From Gemmatimonadota bacterium (lineage in GTDB: Bacteria > Gemmatimonadota > Gemmatimonadetes > Gemmatimonadales > GWC2-71-9), in contig QHUT01000077.1 of the NCBI GenBank assembly GCA_003222055.1, positions 1 through 35,434 on the forward strand: a DNA stretch of 35,434 nt, read 5' to 3'. Below, piece after piece: positions 7,434 through 16,331 of the stretch. The notes beneath the pieces are model-generated. The model had not been told where the DNA came from, did no database searches, and saw only the letters and a program-made list of their open reading frames with translations. The position numbers and the translations under genes are program-made. Within the stretch, counting starts at the first letter, position 1; each line of letters starts with the position of its first letter.

Positions 7434-9866
7434 GTGACGTCCTTCTGCCGTCTCGCTGCTGTCGCGCTGCTGTGCCCTTGCGGCCTGGTCACGCCCGCGA
7501 GCGCACAGCGACTGGACACGGGGGAACGAGCGCCGCCGGTGCTCGCCAGCGGCGCCGCCGCCGAACGCTACGAGCCCGTGTTCGAGGCCCTGCGCAAGCT
7601 GGCGCCGCGGGGCGACAGCGTCGCCACCGTCAAGAACCTCACGCTCCAGCGTGATGCCATCCAGTTCCGCTTCGCCGAAGGCCGGCTCTACCTCCTGACC
7701 CCGGTCGCGGGCCGCACGATGGGCGCGGTGTTCGTCGGTCGGGGCGCGGTCTCGTTCGTGCCGCCGCTGGCGGTCGAGCGCGCCCAGCTCAGCCACGTGC
7801 TCGGCGACTCGGTCTTGAACACCGAGATCACCGCCGCCGTCCTGGTGTTCACGGACTCCACGCTGTGGGAGCTCACGCGCCAGCTCAGCTTCGGCCCCGG
7901 GTCCGTCGGCGGCGACGCGACGGGACCCGTGGGCGACGCGCGCGATCGTCTGCTCGAGGGACGCTCGCACGAGGCGGAGAGCTCCACCCTGATGAGCGCC
8001 CTCCTGAACGGGTATGCCAACGGCTTCTTCTACGGTCACGTCAAGCGCGCACATGGTGAAGACCTGATGTTCCAGGTCGATCCCGAGCAGCCGGAGCAGA
8101 TCGCGCTGCTCCGGGGCGGCAAGCTCGATAGGCAGAAGGTCCAGATCGTGTCGCAGTTTCCGCGAGTCGAGGATCTCCAGGACAGCGTGGTCGTGGGCGT
8201 CGAGCGCCCGGATCCGCTGAAGCTCGAGCGTTACCAGGTGGAAACGACCCTCGGGAAGGACCTGGACTTCTCGGCGAAAGCCTCGATCCGCGTGACCGCG
8301 CGGCGCGACGGCGTGCGTTGGGTGCCGTTCCTCTTATACCACGAGTTGAAGGTCGACTCGGTGCTCGACGAGATGGGGTCGGTGGACAGCTTCTTCCGGG
8401 CCAAGCACAGCCCGGAGCTGTGGGTGCGATTCGCGACGCCGCTCGCCGCCGGCCAGACACGATCCCTGCGTATCGCCTACCATGGCGACCTCATCACCTT
8501 CGGCTCGCTCATGGAGCAGATCGAGCGGATGTGGACCGATTCGATCCCGCGCCGCTGGCGCGACTCGGTGCGGCGAGCCCTGCCGCCGGCCATAGATCAC
8601 TGGTTTTTCCTGAAGTCCGCCAGTCTCTGGTTCCCGCGCTATGGCGCCCCGACGTACGGGTCGGGGCAGGCGGCGGACATGGAACTGACCTTCCACGCGC
8701 CGGCCAAGTACCTACTGGCGAGCAGCGGTCGGCTGGTCGACACGCGGGTCGAGGGCGACGTACGCACGACGCACTGGGTCACCGAGCGGCCGGCGTTCGT
8801 GGCATCGTTCAACGTCGGGCCCTTCAGCGAGTTCCAGATCACCGACCCCCGCATCCCGCCGGTGACCGTGCACCTCAACCGGGAAGCCCACATCCATCTG
8901 CGCAGCCTCCTCCTGGGGCAGCGCGATCCCGAGCAGATCGTGGGCGCCGACGTGGCCAACAGCCTCGCGTTCTTCACCCGCGTGTTCGGCCCGCCCCTGT
9001 TTCAGCGCTATTACGCCACCGAGATCCCATACGGACACGGGCAGGCGTTCCCGGGACTGATCCACCTCTCCTGGTGGACGTTCCAGTCGATCCGCGAGAA
9101 CGGGGCCGAGGAGATGTTCCGAGCGCACGAGATGGCGCACCAGTGGTGGGGCATCGGGGTCGAGCCGGCCACCTATCGGGACGCGTGGCTCTCGGAGGGG
9201 TTCGCCGACTTCGCCGGGCTCTGGTACATGCAGCTCGTGCTCAACGACAACGAGAAGTTCTTCAAGCACCTGAAAGATTGGCGCCGCGACATCCGGGCCA
9301 AGCGAGGCGACGCGCTGCCGACCGGGCTGGGCTCGCGCGTGGCCGAGGTCCGTCCCGACGACTACCAGGTGATGGTCTACGAGAAGGGCGCGTGGGTCGT
9401 CCAAATGCTGCGGAACCTGATGCTCGAATTCCGCACCATGAAGGAGGACGCCTTCTCGGCCATGATGCAGGACTTCTACCAGCAGTACCGCGGCCGCCGG
9501 GCGACCACACGGGACTTTCAACGGGTCGTCGAGAGGCACCTTGGGCTGCCCATGGATTGGTTCTTCGACGAGTGGGTGAACGGGACGGCCATTCCGACCT
9601 ACATCTTGTCGTGGCAGGCCGACTCGACGCCCGAGCACCGGTACGAATTGCACATCCGGATCCGCCAGGAGGACGTCCCCAAGGACTTCGTCATGCCGGT
9701 ACCGCTCCGGATCGAACTCGCCGGCGGCGGGCGCGCCTACGTGCGGGTGAACGTGCGCGGACCGCGGACCGAGGCGACCCTCCAGCTCCCGGCGCAGCCG
9801 ACGGAGCTGGAGCTCAACCCCCTGGAGTCGGTGCTCGCGGAGGTGAAGACGGAAGGTTGGGAGTGA
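7434..9866 (+). CDS. Secreted M1 family metallopeptidase
   Basis: 810 residues. An N-terminal signal peptide (AAVALLCPCGLVTPASAQ) sends it to the periplasm or outside. The zinc site HEMAHQWWG (H565, E566, H569) and WLSEGFADF (E588, 18 residues after H569) fit the M1 aminopeptidase pattern HExxH-18-E. The usual GAMEN exopeptidase motif is not visible; that position reads EIPYGHGQAFPGLIHLSW, so classical aminopeptidase activity is uncertain. The N-terminal 280 or so residues form an extra beta-rich part before the M1 core, which begins near YQVETTLGKDLDF. Starts at GTG 7434, after a 98-base gap in which I see nothing. Its last 53 bases overlap the 3' end of the opposing response regulator. Confidence 0.9.
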   Translation: MTSFCRLAAVALLCPCGLVTPASAQRLDTGERAPPVLASGAAAERYEPVFEALRKLAPRGDSVATVKNLTLQRDAIQFRFAEGRLYLLTPVAGRTMGAVFVGRGAVSFVPPLAVERAQLSHVLGDSVLNTEITAAVLVFTDSTLWELTRQLSFGPGSVGGDATGPVGDARDRLLEGRSHEAESSTLMSALLNGYANGFFYGHVKRAHGEDLMFQVDPEQPEQIALLRGGKLDRQKVQIVSQFPRVEDLQDSVVVGVERPDPLKLERYQVETTLGKDLDFSAKASIRVTARRDGVRWVPFLLYHELKVDSVLDEMGSVDSFFRAKHSPELWVRFATPLAAGQTRSLRIAYHGDLITFGSLMEQIERMWTDSIPRRWRDSVRRALPPAIDHWFFLKSASLWFPRYGAPTYGSGQAADMELTFHAPAKYLLASSGRLVDTRVEGDVRTTHWVTERPAFVASFNVGPFSEFQITDPRIPPVTVHLNREAHIHLRSLLLGQRDPEQIVGADVANSLAFFTRVFGPPLFQRYYATEIPYGHGQAFPGLIHLSWWTFQSIRENGAEEMFRAHEMAHQWWGIGVEPATYRDAWLSEGFADFAGLWYMQLVLNDNEKFFKHLKDWRRDIRAKRGDALPTGLGSRVAEVRPDDYQVMVYEKGAWVVQMLRNLMLEFRTMKEDAFSAMMQDFYQQYRGRRATTRDFQRVVERHLGLPMDWFFDEWVNGTAIPTYILSWQADSTPEHRYELHIRIRQEDVPKDFVMPVPLRIELAGGGRAYVRVNVRGPRTEATLQLPAQPTELELNPLESVLAEVKTEGWE

Positions 9867-10563
9867 CGGGCCCGGCGGGCCCGGGCTCGACGAGCAGCCC
9901 CGTGCGCAGCGCAAACCGCACCAGCTCCGGCCGGCGCGTCAGGCCGAGGCGATCCTTGAGGCGGGCGCGGTACTCGTCCACCGTTTTCGGACTGAGCGAC
10001 AGCTTCTGCCCAATTTCCTTGGAGCTGTGTCCCAGGGCGAGCAAAGCGAGCACTTCGCGCTCGCGGCGGCTCAGCCGCTCCGCCGCGGCTTTTTCGTCGT
10101 CGATCTGGCCCGTCTTGCGATAGCGCTGCAGCACGACCAGACGGGCCGCGTCCTCGTCGAGGAAGAGCCGGTCGCCCGCCACGGTGCGGATCGCCCGCGA
10201 TAGCTCTTCCACCGACGCGTCCTTCCGCAGGAACCCGCTGGCGCCCGCTTCGAGCGCGTCGCACAACTGCTGCTCCTGGGGCAGCGCGGTGATCACCAGG
10301 ACCTTGGTCCCCAGGCCGAGCATCGTGATGCGACGTGTGGCGTCGATGCCGCCTTCCCCGGGCATGGCGAGATCCATCAGGACCACGTGGGGACGCAACG
10401 ACGCGGTCAGTGCGACCGCCTCGCCGCCAGTCTCGGCCTCGCCGACCACGACGAAACCCGGCTGCTTCTCCAGCAGCGCCCGGAGTCCCGCGCGCACGAC
10501 GGCGTGATCGTCTGCCATGACGATTCGGATTTCTTGCCGACTGCTGCCGCCGACGTCGAACAC
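9814..10563 (-). CDS. NarL/FixJ-type response regulator
   Basis: 249 residues. The receiver domain (residues 12-130) has the acidic pair DD 18-19, phospho-acceptor D64 in MDLAMPG, the conserved Thr in LVITAL and Lys in FLRKDAS. A LuxR-type helix-turn-helix follows (about 165-225: LSRREREVLALLALGHSSKEIGQKLSLSPKTVDEYR). It should bind DNA when phosphorylated. No histidine kinase is nearby, so it is an orphan here. GTG 10563 is chosen because IRIVMADDH is strand 1 of the receiver and a GAGGTGAG ribosome site lies just upstream; an internal ATG would remove that strand. The C-terminal tail, after LVEPGPAG, is proline-rich and lies within the 53-base antisense overlap with the peptidase gene. The 134-base gap behind it holds only a weak GC palindrome. 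Confidence 0.93.
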   Translation of the reverse strand: MFDVGGSSRQEIRIVMADDHAVVRAGLRALLEKQPGFVVVGEAETGGEAVALTASLRPHVVLMDLAMPGEGGIDATRRITMLGLGTKVLVITALPQEQQLCDALEAGASGFLRKDASVEELSRAIRTVAGDRLFLDEDAARLVVLQRYRKTGQIDDEKAAAERLSRREREVLALLALGHSSKEIGQKLSLSPKTVDEYRARLKDRLGLTRRPELVRFALRTGLLVEPGPAGPVTPNLPSSPPRAPTPGG

Positions 10564-10697
10564 CGGAGTCTCACCTCAAGAACGCGGCTCTGCAGTGATA
10601 GCAAGATTTACACCTCGCGGGAAGGGTCGCCCTCAAACGGTCGCGTCGCCCTGCCTGTTGCGCCGGCGCGACACGAAACCGGGTGCGTGAGTCCGCG

Positions 10698-11699
10698 CTA
10701 TGGCAGCTGCCAGATCTCTACGCGATTCCCCTGCAGTACCGGAATCAGCAGGCGATTCCGCTTCGTGTCGTAGCCGATATCGGCGGGGCTGGGAATGCCC
10801 GCGACCAGTCTCACCTCCTGCCCCGTCTCGTAGCTCGACACCGTGGAATCGGCCCAGCTCGACACCATGATCCGGCCCCCCGCGACGACGACTCCATCGA
10901 AGCCGCCCGGACCCTTCGCGACCACGCTCGGCGCTTTGTCCCCGGGCTTCCAGGCGAGCACGTATCGTCCCCCGAACTCGACAATGATGAATCGCTTCCC
11001 CACCGGATCCACGGCGATCCCGTTGGGGCGACCCAGCGTGTCGCCGCGGATGGCCTGGGTCACCGCCCGGTCCGGTCCCACGCGGAAGACGCGATCCGGC
11101 CCCGGATGCAACACGTTGCCCACGTCGTCGAACCGGATCCCGGTGTCGGTGATGTACAGTGCGCCGGTGAGGCCGACCGCGATGTCGTTCAAGAACACCG
11201 CCCCGAGCTTGCTCAAGCTCACGGTGTCGATTGGCGCGCCCGTCTTCGCGTCGAACGCCCGTACGGCGTCGATATCGGCGACCCACAGCGTGTCGCCCTC
11301 GAGGGCCAGCCCTTTCGGCGCGTTGAGGGTGACGCCGTTGCGCCCGCCCTCGATGAACTTGAGGTTCTCGACCGCCCCGTCCGGCCGTACCCGGCTGATG
11401 AAGCCGTTGTTGTCCTTCGCCATGGGGCTGCCGTTGATGTTGGAGACGAAGTAGATGTCCTGCGCGCTGTCGTGTAACACCGATTCCGGCGTGAGGAACC
11501 CCTGCACCGTGGCGACCTTCGTGGCGGCCGGTATCGTCGGCGTCGGCGTCGACGCTGGAGCCGGTGACGGGGACGCCGGTGGCGCGACGGTGACCGTGGA
11601 CTCCGGGCGCGTGACGGTCGTGTCGGACGTTGCGGACCCCTTGTCGGGCCGCACGCAGCCCGTGGCCGCGAGAGCAACACACAGGCACGAGATTCTCAT
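10698..11699 (-). CDS. Secreted NHL / SMP-30-like beta-propeller lipoprotein
   Basis: 333 residues from ATG 11699, whose ATGA overlaps the stop of the EF-G-like gene. A short lipoprotein-type signal ends in ALAATGC (Cys15 would be lipidated). A proline/threonine-rich linker follows (about 30-60: APPASPSPAPASTPTPT), then repeated blades such as PKGLALEGDTLWVADIDAVRAFD, FLNDIAVGLTGALYITDTG and RPNGIAVDPVGKRFIIVEF. Such six-bladed propellers include SMP-30/gluconolactonases and NHL proteins; I cannot assign an enzyme activity, and metal ligands are not certain. Probably anchored at the envelope facing the periplasm. Translational coupling to an elongation-factor-like gene is odd and may only reflect compact gene packing. 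Confidence 0.75.
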   Translation of the reverse strand: MRISCLCVALAATGCVRPDKGSATSDTTVTRPESTVTVAPPASPSPAPASTPTPTIPAATKVATVQGFLTPESVLHDSAQDIYFVSNINGSPMAKDNNGFISRVRPDGAVENLKFIEGGRNGVTLNAPKGLALEGDTLWVADIDAVRAFDAKTGAPIDTVSLSKLGAVFLNDIAVGLTGALYITDTGIRFDDVGNVLHPGPDRVFRVGPDRAVTQAIRGDTLGRPNGIAVDPVGKRFIIVEFGGRYVLAWKPGDKAPSVVAKGPGGFDGVVVAGGRIMVSSWADSTVSSYETGQEVRLVAGIPSPADIGYDTKRNRLLIPVLQGNRVEIWQLP

Positions 11700-13792
11700 G
11701 CCTTCGCCTCCTCCAGCTCTTTCTTGCGCACCTCCGCGACCTTCTGCGCCGCATCGGGCGGGACTTCCTGGTAGACGTGGAACTTCGAGCGATACGTCCC
11801 GCGGCCGTGCGTGATCGAGTGCAGCGTGGTGGCGTAGCGGTCGAGCTCGGCTTCGGGGACCAGGGCCTTGATCTTCACCTGCCGCCCGTCCGGCTCCGTG
11901 CCGAGAATCTGACCGCGCCGCGACGAGAGATCGCCCATCACCGCTCCCTGATACTCGTCCGGCGTCCACACCTCGAGCTCCAGGATCGGCTCGAGCAGCA
12001 CCGGCTTACAGTTCGGGCTCACGTTCCGGAACGCCAGAATGCCGGCCATCTTGAACGACATTTCGTTCGAATCGACGTCGTGGTAGGAGCCGTCGTACAG
12101 CTCGACCTTGAAGTCCACGACCGGATAGCCGGCCACCGGCCCCCGCGCCGCCGCCTCCTGGACGCCGCGCTCCACGGCGGGAATGTACTGGCGCGGGATC
12201 ACCCCGCCCACGATCTGGTCCTCGAACTGGAAGCCCGACCCGCGCGGCAGCGGCGCGATGCGGATCCAGCAGTCCCCGTATTGCCCGCGCCCGCCGGTCT
12301 GCTTCTTGTGCTTCCCCTGGCCTTCCGCCCTGGCGCGAAACGTCTCGCGGTAGGCGATCTTGGGCCGCCCGATCAGGGCGTGCACGCCGAATTTGCGCGC
12401 CAGCCGGCCCACGATGATCTCGAGGTGCCGCTCCCCCAGGCCGCGGATCAGCGTTTGCCCCAGCTCGCCGGAGTACTCGTGCTGGAACGTCGGGTCCTCC
12501 TCATGGAGCTTGTGCAGGCCGTTCGAGAGCTTTTCCTCCTCCCCTCGCTGCTTCACGTCGATGGCTTCGGTGATCACCGGCTCGGGGAACGGGATCTTGG
12601 GCAGCACGATCGCATGGTCCTTGGTGGACAGCGTGTCGTTGGTATGCGTATCGCGCAGCTTCGCGACCGCGCCGATGTCGCCCGCGTGCAGCTCCGGGAT
12701 CTCGAAGCGGTCCTTGCCGACCGTGACGCACAGATGATTGAGCTTCTCCACCGCCTCCCGGGGCGCGTTGTAGACGTCCTGGCCGTTCCTCACGGTCCCG
12801 GAATACACCCGGAAGAACGTCACGTCGCCCACGTGCGGCTCGGAGATCGTCTTGAACACCTGTGCCACGAACGGCCCTCCGTCGTCGGCCCTGAGCGTCA
12901 CGCGCTCCGCGCTCCCCCACCGCTGCGCCTCGATGGGCGGCCGCTCGTGCGGCGTGGGGACCAGCTCCACCATCTTCGTGAGCAGCGCGCGCATGCCGTA
13001 GGTGAGCTCGGCGGCCCCGCAGAACAGGGGGAAGAGCTCGCCCTTCGCCATACCGGCCTTCATGGCGGCGATTGCCTCGTCCCGGCCGATCTCCTCACCC
13101 CCGAGGTAGCGTTCCAGCAGGGTGTCGTCCGTCTCGGCGATGCGCTCGATCAGCTCCTTGGAGTAGCGCTCGAACCGCGCCTGATACTCCGGCGGTACGT
13201 CCACCTCCTCGTACTCGCCCGCCTTCGTCCCCTTCTTGTACAGGTGGCATTTCTTCGAGAAGAGGTTGATGATCCCGTGAAAGTCGGGGCCTTCGCCCAC
13301 CGGGATCTCCACCGGGATCACCTTCGGCGTGAGCCGCTCCTTGACCTGGGCGTAGACCCGTTCGAAGTCGGCGTGCTCCTTGTCCATCAGGGACACGAAG
13401 AACAGCCGCGGGATGCCGCGCGTTTCGCAGTAGTCCCACACCTTCTCGGTGCCGACCTCCACGCCGCCGGTGGCGGAGAGCACCACCACGGCCCCATCGG
13501 CGGCATGGACACCCGCCAGCGCCTCGCCGGTGAAATCGAGGTAGCCCGGCGTGTCGATGAGGTTGAGCTTGGTGTCGAGCCATTCCGCCACGGCGAGGGC
13601 GAGGTTGATCGAGTACTTGCGTTCGATTTCGTCGGGCGTGTAATCGGTGAGGGCGGTCCCGTCTTTCACGGACCCGTGACGCTTGTTCGTACCGGCCACG
13701 AACGCGAGGGCATCGACGAGGGAGGTCTTGCCGCTCGCGCCGTGGCCGACGACCGCGACGTTGCGGATCTCCGGCGTCTTGTACACGCGCAT
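11696..13792 (-). CDS. Elongation factor G-2-like translational GTPase
   Basis: 698 residues from ATG 13792. Domain order is as in EF-G: G domain, domain II (VAQVFKTISEPHVGDVTFFRVYSG), III, IV and V. The P-loop is GHGASGKTS and G3 is DTPGYLDF, where canonical EF-G has a histidine (DTPGHVDF). Both features fit the EF-G-2 subfamily (Thermus TTHA1498 type) rather than the housekeeping factor. Switch I is ERKYSIN in place of the EF-G RGITI. The guanine-specificity motif NKxD reads SLMD in FVSLMDKEHADF, which is unusual. Its role may be ribosome-bound regulation or recycling rather than translocation; that is inference. It is followed by the propeller lipoprotein with an ATGA overlap. The 196 bases before the start hold a repeat element. 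Confidence 0.88.
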   Translation of the reverse strand: MRVYKTPEIRNVAVVGHGASGKTSLVDALAFVAGTNKRHGSVKDGTALTDYTPDEIERKYSINLALAVAEWLDTKLNLIDTPGYLDFTGEALAGVHAADGAVVVLSATGGVEVGTEKVWDYCETRGIPRLFFVSLMDKEHADFERVYAQVKERLTPKVIPVEIPVGEGPDFHGIINLFSKKCHLYKKGTKAGEYEEVDVPPEYQARFERYSKELIERIAETDDTLLERYLGGEEIGRDEAIAAMKAGMAKGELFPLFCGAAELTYGMRALLTKMVELVPTPHERPPIEAQRWGSAERVTLRADDGGPFVAQVFKTISEPHVGDVTFFRVYSGTVRNGQDVYNAPREAVEKLNHLCVTVGKDRFEIPELHAGDIGAVAKLRDTHTNDTLSTKDHAIVLPKIPFPEPVITEAIDVKQRGEEEKLSNGLHKLHEEDPTFQHEYSGELGQTLIRGLGERHLEIIVGRLARKFGVHALIGRPKIAYRETFRARAEGQGKHKKQTGGRGQYGDCWIRIAPLPRGSGFQFEDQIVGGVIPRQYIPAVERGVQEAAARGPVAGYPVVDFKVELYDGSYHDVDSNEMSFKMAGILAFRNVSPNCKPVLLEPILELEVWTPDEYQGAVMGDLSSRRGQILGTEPDGRQVKIKALVPEAELDRYATTLHSITHGRGTYRSKFHVYQEVPPDAAQKVAEVRKKELEEAKA

Positions 13793-13841
13793 TGCGCATG
13801 CAACTCCTGCAGGGGGTGAGGAGAATATGAAGCGACAAGGA

Positions 13842-14000
13842 GGCAGGCGGCTAGGCAGACGCCACAAATAGACGCCTAGACGCCGAGACGCCCAGCGGCG
13901 GTGAGGGTTTAGGAGGAGGTAGGCCTACCTGCATGCTCACGCCTACAACCCGCTAGGCGTCTGGGCGTCTAGGCGCCTGTCTCGGCGTCTAGCCGCTGCC
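13842..14000. repeat. TAGACGCC inverted-repeat element, copy A
   Basis: A 159-base palindromic element. The left arm has tandem octamers TAGACGCC (13869-13876), TAGACGCC (13877-13884) and GAGACGCC (13885-13892). The right arm has the inverse, GGCGTCTG (13956-13963), GGCGTCTA (13964-13971) and GGCGTCTA (13984-13991). The ends also pair (GGCAGGCGGCTAG against the complement of CTAGCCGCTGCC). A perfect 14-base palindrome AGGTAGGCCTACCT lies at the centre (13917-13930). The right end enters the MFS gene: its TAG stop (13989-13991) and final Gly-Ser-Gly codons are repeat sequence. Copy B is at 17223-17356. It has no open frame and is probably a mobilised or structure-forming intergenic repeat. Confidence 0.8.
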
Positions 14001-15173
14001 TTCAACTGCTTGAGGTTCGACGGCCGGCACCCGAAGACACGCCACTCCCCCCAGCGCCATCACCGCTCCCGCCACCAGGAACGCCGCCGGGCGCGACGCG
14101 TCGTACACTGCGCCCATCACGAGCGGCCCGAGCAGGCGGCCCAGAGCCGCCAGGGCCTGCGCGGCACCGAGCACGGTCCCCTGCTCGGTGGGATCGGCGA
14201 ACACGGAGACCAGCCCGGTCGCCGCGGGTCCGAAGATGCTGTTCGAGAACGCCAGCGCCGCCGTCCAGGCGTACAGCGCAGCACTGGAGTGCAGCGCCGG
14301 AACCAGGGCGATGGTCGCCGCCATGCCGAACCCGCCCACGATCAGGAGCCGGCGATCGCCGAACCGGCGCGCAAGCTTGCCGAACCCGTATCCCTGCACG
14401 ATCGCCGCCGTCACGCCGATCACCGTGAAGAACCACCCGAGCTGCTGCTCGCGCCAGCCGAAGGTCACGTTTGCCCACAAGGGAATCGCGACCGTGTAGC
14501 CGGAGAACGCGAAGGGCGCGAGCGCCCAGGCCATCATGAGGGGCGCGAGCCGCGGGTGCCGGATCGCGTCGCCGATGTGCGAGAAGTCCCACAGCTCCCG
14601 CTCGGTGCGATGCTCCGCCTTGAGCGACTCGGGGAGCACGAAGTACGCGGACGCGAAGTTGGCGAGCGACAGGGCTGCGGCCACGAGTCCGGGTGCGGAC
14701 GGCCCGAGGTAGTGCGCCGACAGCCCGCCGAGCGCAGGACCGATGATGAAGCCGAGTCCGAACGCGGCGCCGATCATGCCCATCCCCCGCGACCGCTCCG
14801 CCGGCGTCGTGATGTCGGCCATGTAGGCCTGCGCCGCGGAGATGTTGCCGCCCGCGAACCCCGAGACGACGCGCGCGAAAAACAGCACCGCGTAGGAGTG
14901 CGCGGCCGCGAACAGCACGTAGCCGAGGGCGTTGACGAGCATGGTCGTGAGGAGGATGGGACGGCGTCCCACGCGGTCCGACGTGCGGCCCAGGAACGCC
15001 GTCGCCACGAACTGCATGGCCGAGAACACCCCGAGCAACGCACCCAGCCCAAAACCACCCGCCCCCAACCGCTGCGCGTAGTAGGGGAGGATCGGGATGA
15101 TGATCCCGAACCCGATGAGATCGATCAGGACCGTGAAGAAAATGACGGCGACGCGCGAGCGGGTTGCGGGCAT
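13989..15173 (-). CDS. MFS transporter, drug:H+ antiporter (TetA-like) type
   Basis: 394 residues with about 12 hydrophobic helices. Motif A of the major facilitator superfamily follows helix 2 as GRTSDRVGRRP, and motif C-like glycines occur in GMGMIGAAFGLGFIIGPALGG, which marks exporters of the DHA1 group that includes TetA. It probably expels a small molecule using the proton gradient; the substrate is unknown. ATG 15173 lies only 39 bases from the divergent Rieske-fusion gene, so the promoters must be very compact. The TAG stop lies inside repeat element A. Confidence 0.9.
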   Translation of the reverse strand: MPATRSRVAVIFFTVLIDLIGFGIIIPILPYYAQRLGAGGFGLGALLGVFSAMQFVATAFLGRTSDRVGRRPILLTTMLVNALGYVLFAAAHSYAVLFFARVVSGFAGGNISAAQAYMADITTPAERSRGMGMIGAAFGLGFIIGPALGGLSAHYLGPSAPGLVAAALSLANFASAYFVLPESLKAEHRTERELWDFSHIGDAIRHPRLAPLMMAWALAPFAFSGYTVAIPLWANVTFGWREQQLGWFFTVIGVTAAIVQGYGFGKLARRFGDRRLLIVGGFGMAATIALVPALHSSAALYAWTAALAFSNSIFGPAATGLVSVFADPTEQGTVLGAAQALAALGRLLGPLVMGAVYDASRPAAFLVAGAVMALGGVACLRVPAVEPQAVEGSG

Positions 15174-15212
15174 CGGGGCTAGAATCTACACGGCCTCCAA
15201 CGGAAGCGTCCC

Positions 15213-16331
15213 ATGGCAACCTGGCACCGCCTCGGCGACACGGCCGAGCTGCGCGCGCGCGTTCCCTGCGCCGTCAAGCTCGACCGCTGGTCGGTCGCCC
15301 TCTTCTTCCACGATGGCCAGTTCCGGGCGATCGGCAACACCTGCAACCACAAGGGGGGACCGCTCGCCGAAGGCCGCCTGCACGGCGAGTTCGTGATGTG
15401 CCCCTGGCACGCCTGGGAGTACAGCGTGATCACGGGCAAGGGGCCCGAAGGCTACGATGAAGAGCAGGTCCCCGTGTTCGCGGTGGAAGAGCGACCCGAC
15501 GGCGTGTACGTGCAGACCCCGCCGGTGATGCCCCGCAAGCTCGTCAAGCACAAGCCGTCGCACCTGCTCGAGCAGCACCTGAAGCCCGTGGGCGCCCCGG
15601 CGCGCGTGCTCCTCATCTCCACCACGGCGATGGACGACGTCAACCCGCGCTTCTCCACGTCCGATGCCCTGCTGGAGCATGCGCTCGACCAAGCGAAACG
15701 CCGGGGCGCGGACACCCAGTACGTCAAGCTGCGCGACCTCAAGTTCCGGCACTGCGAGGGCAACTACTCCAAGGCGGCGCACGCCTGCACCTGGCCCTGC
15801 GCCATCACGGAGCGCGATCCGGAGGACCAGCTCGCCACCGTGTACGAAGGACTGGTGCACTGGGCGGACGTCGTGCTGCTCGGCACGCCCATCCGCTGGG
15901 GCAACGCGTCGTCGCTGTATTACAAGATGATCGAGCGGCTGAACTGCGTGCAGAACCAGGTGACCATCCGCAACCAGGTGTTGATCAAGAACAAGGTCGC
16001 GGCGTTCATCATCACCGGCGGTCAGGACAACATCCAGGCCGTGGCGGGCGCGATGTTCACCTTCTGGGCCGAGCTCGGCTTCGTGTTCCCGCCGTTCCCG
16101 TTCATCGCCCACTCGCGCGGCTGGGACGCGGAGGACATGCAGAACAACGTGCGGCAGGTGAAGATGAGCGACACGCTCAAGGAAGCCGCCTACGAGTTGC
16201 TCGACCGCGCGCTCGACTTCTGGTCGATCATCGATCGGCACAAGGCGGAGATGGACAAGCCCATGGAGCGGGCCGGCCGCAAGGCGAGCACCCTGCCCGA
16301 GCCGGAAGAGAGCGAGGAGATGACCGTATGA
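15213..16331 (+). CDS. Rieske ferredoxin fused to a flavodoxin-fold FMN reductase
   Basis: 372 residues with two redox domains in one chain. Residues 1-105 form a Rieske domain: CNH (C44, H46) and CPWH (C63, H66) give the Cys2His2 ligands of a 2Fe-2S cluster, spaced as in dioxygenase-type ferredoxins. From about residue 128 (ARVLLISTTA) to 320 there is a flavodoxin-like NAD(P)H:FMN oxidoreductase domain, with the insert CEGNYSKAAHACTWPC and the flavin-binding GTPIRWGNASS. Electrons would run from a pyridine nucleotide through FMN to the Rieske cluster or the reverse. The protein ends in a charged tail (EPEESEEMTV). It overlaps the NTF2-like gene by 4 bases (ATGA), so the two may form one small pathway. 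The exact substrate is unknown. Confidence 0.85.
   Translation: MATWHRLGDTAELRARVPCAVKLDRWSVALFFHDGQFRAIGNTCNHKGGPLAEGRLHGEFVMCPWHAWEYSVITGKGPEGYDEEQVPVFAVEERPDGVYVQTPPVMPRKLVKHKPSHLLEQHLKPVGAPARVLLISTTAMDDVNPRFSTSDALLEHALDQAKRRGADTQYVKLRDLKFRHCEGNYSKAAHACTWPCAITERDPEDQLATVYEGLVHWADVVLLGTPIRWGNASSLYYKMIERLNCVQNQVTIRNQVLIKNKVAAFIITGGQDNIQAVAGAMFTFWAELGFVFPPFPFIAHSRGWDAEDMQNNVRQVKMSDTLKEAAYELLDRALDFWSIIDRHKAEMDKPMERAGRKASTLPEPEESEEMTV

Noticed and set aside
10656-10673. GC palindrome TGTTGCGCCGGCGCGACA as terminator after the propeller lipoprotein gene
   Set aside because: No T-run follows on the minus strand, so it does not qualify as an intrinsic terminator.
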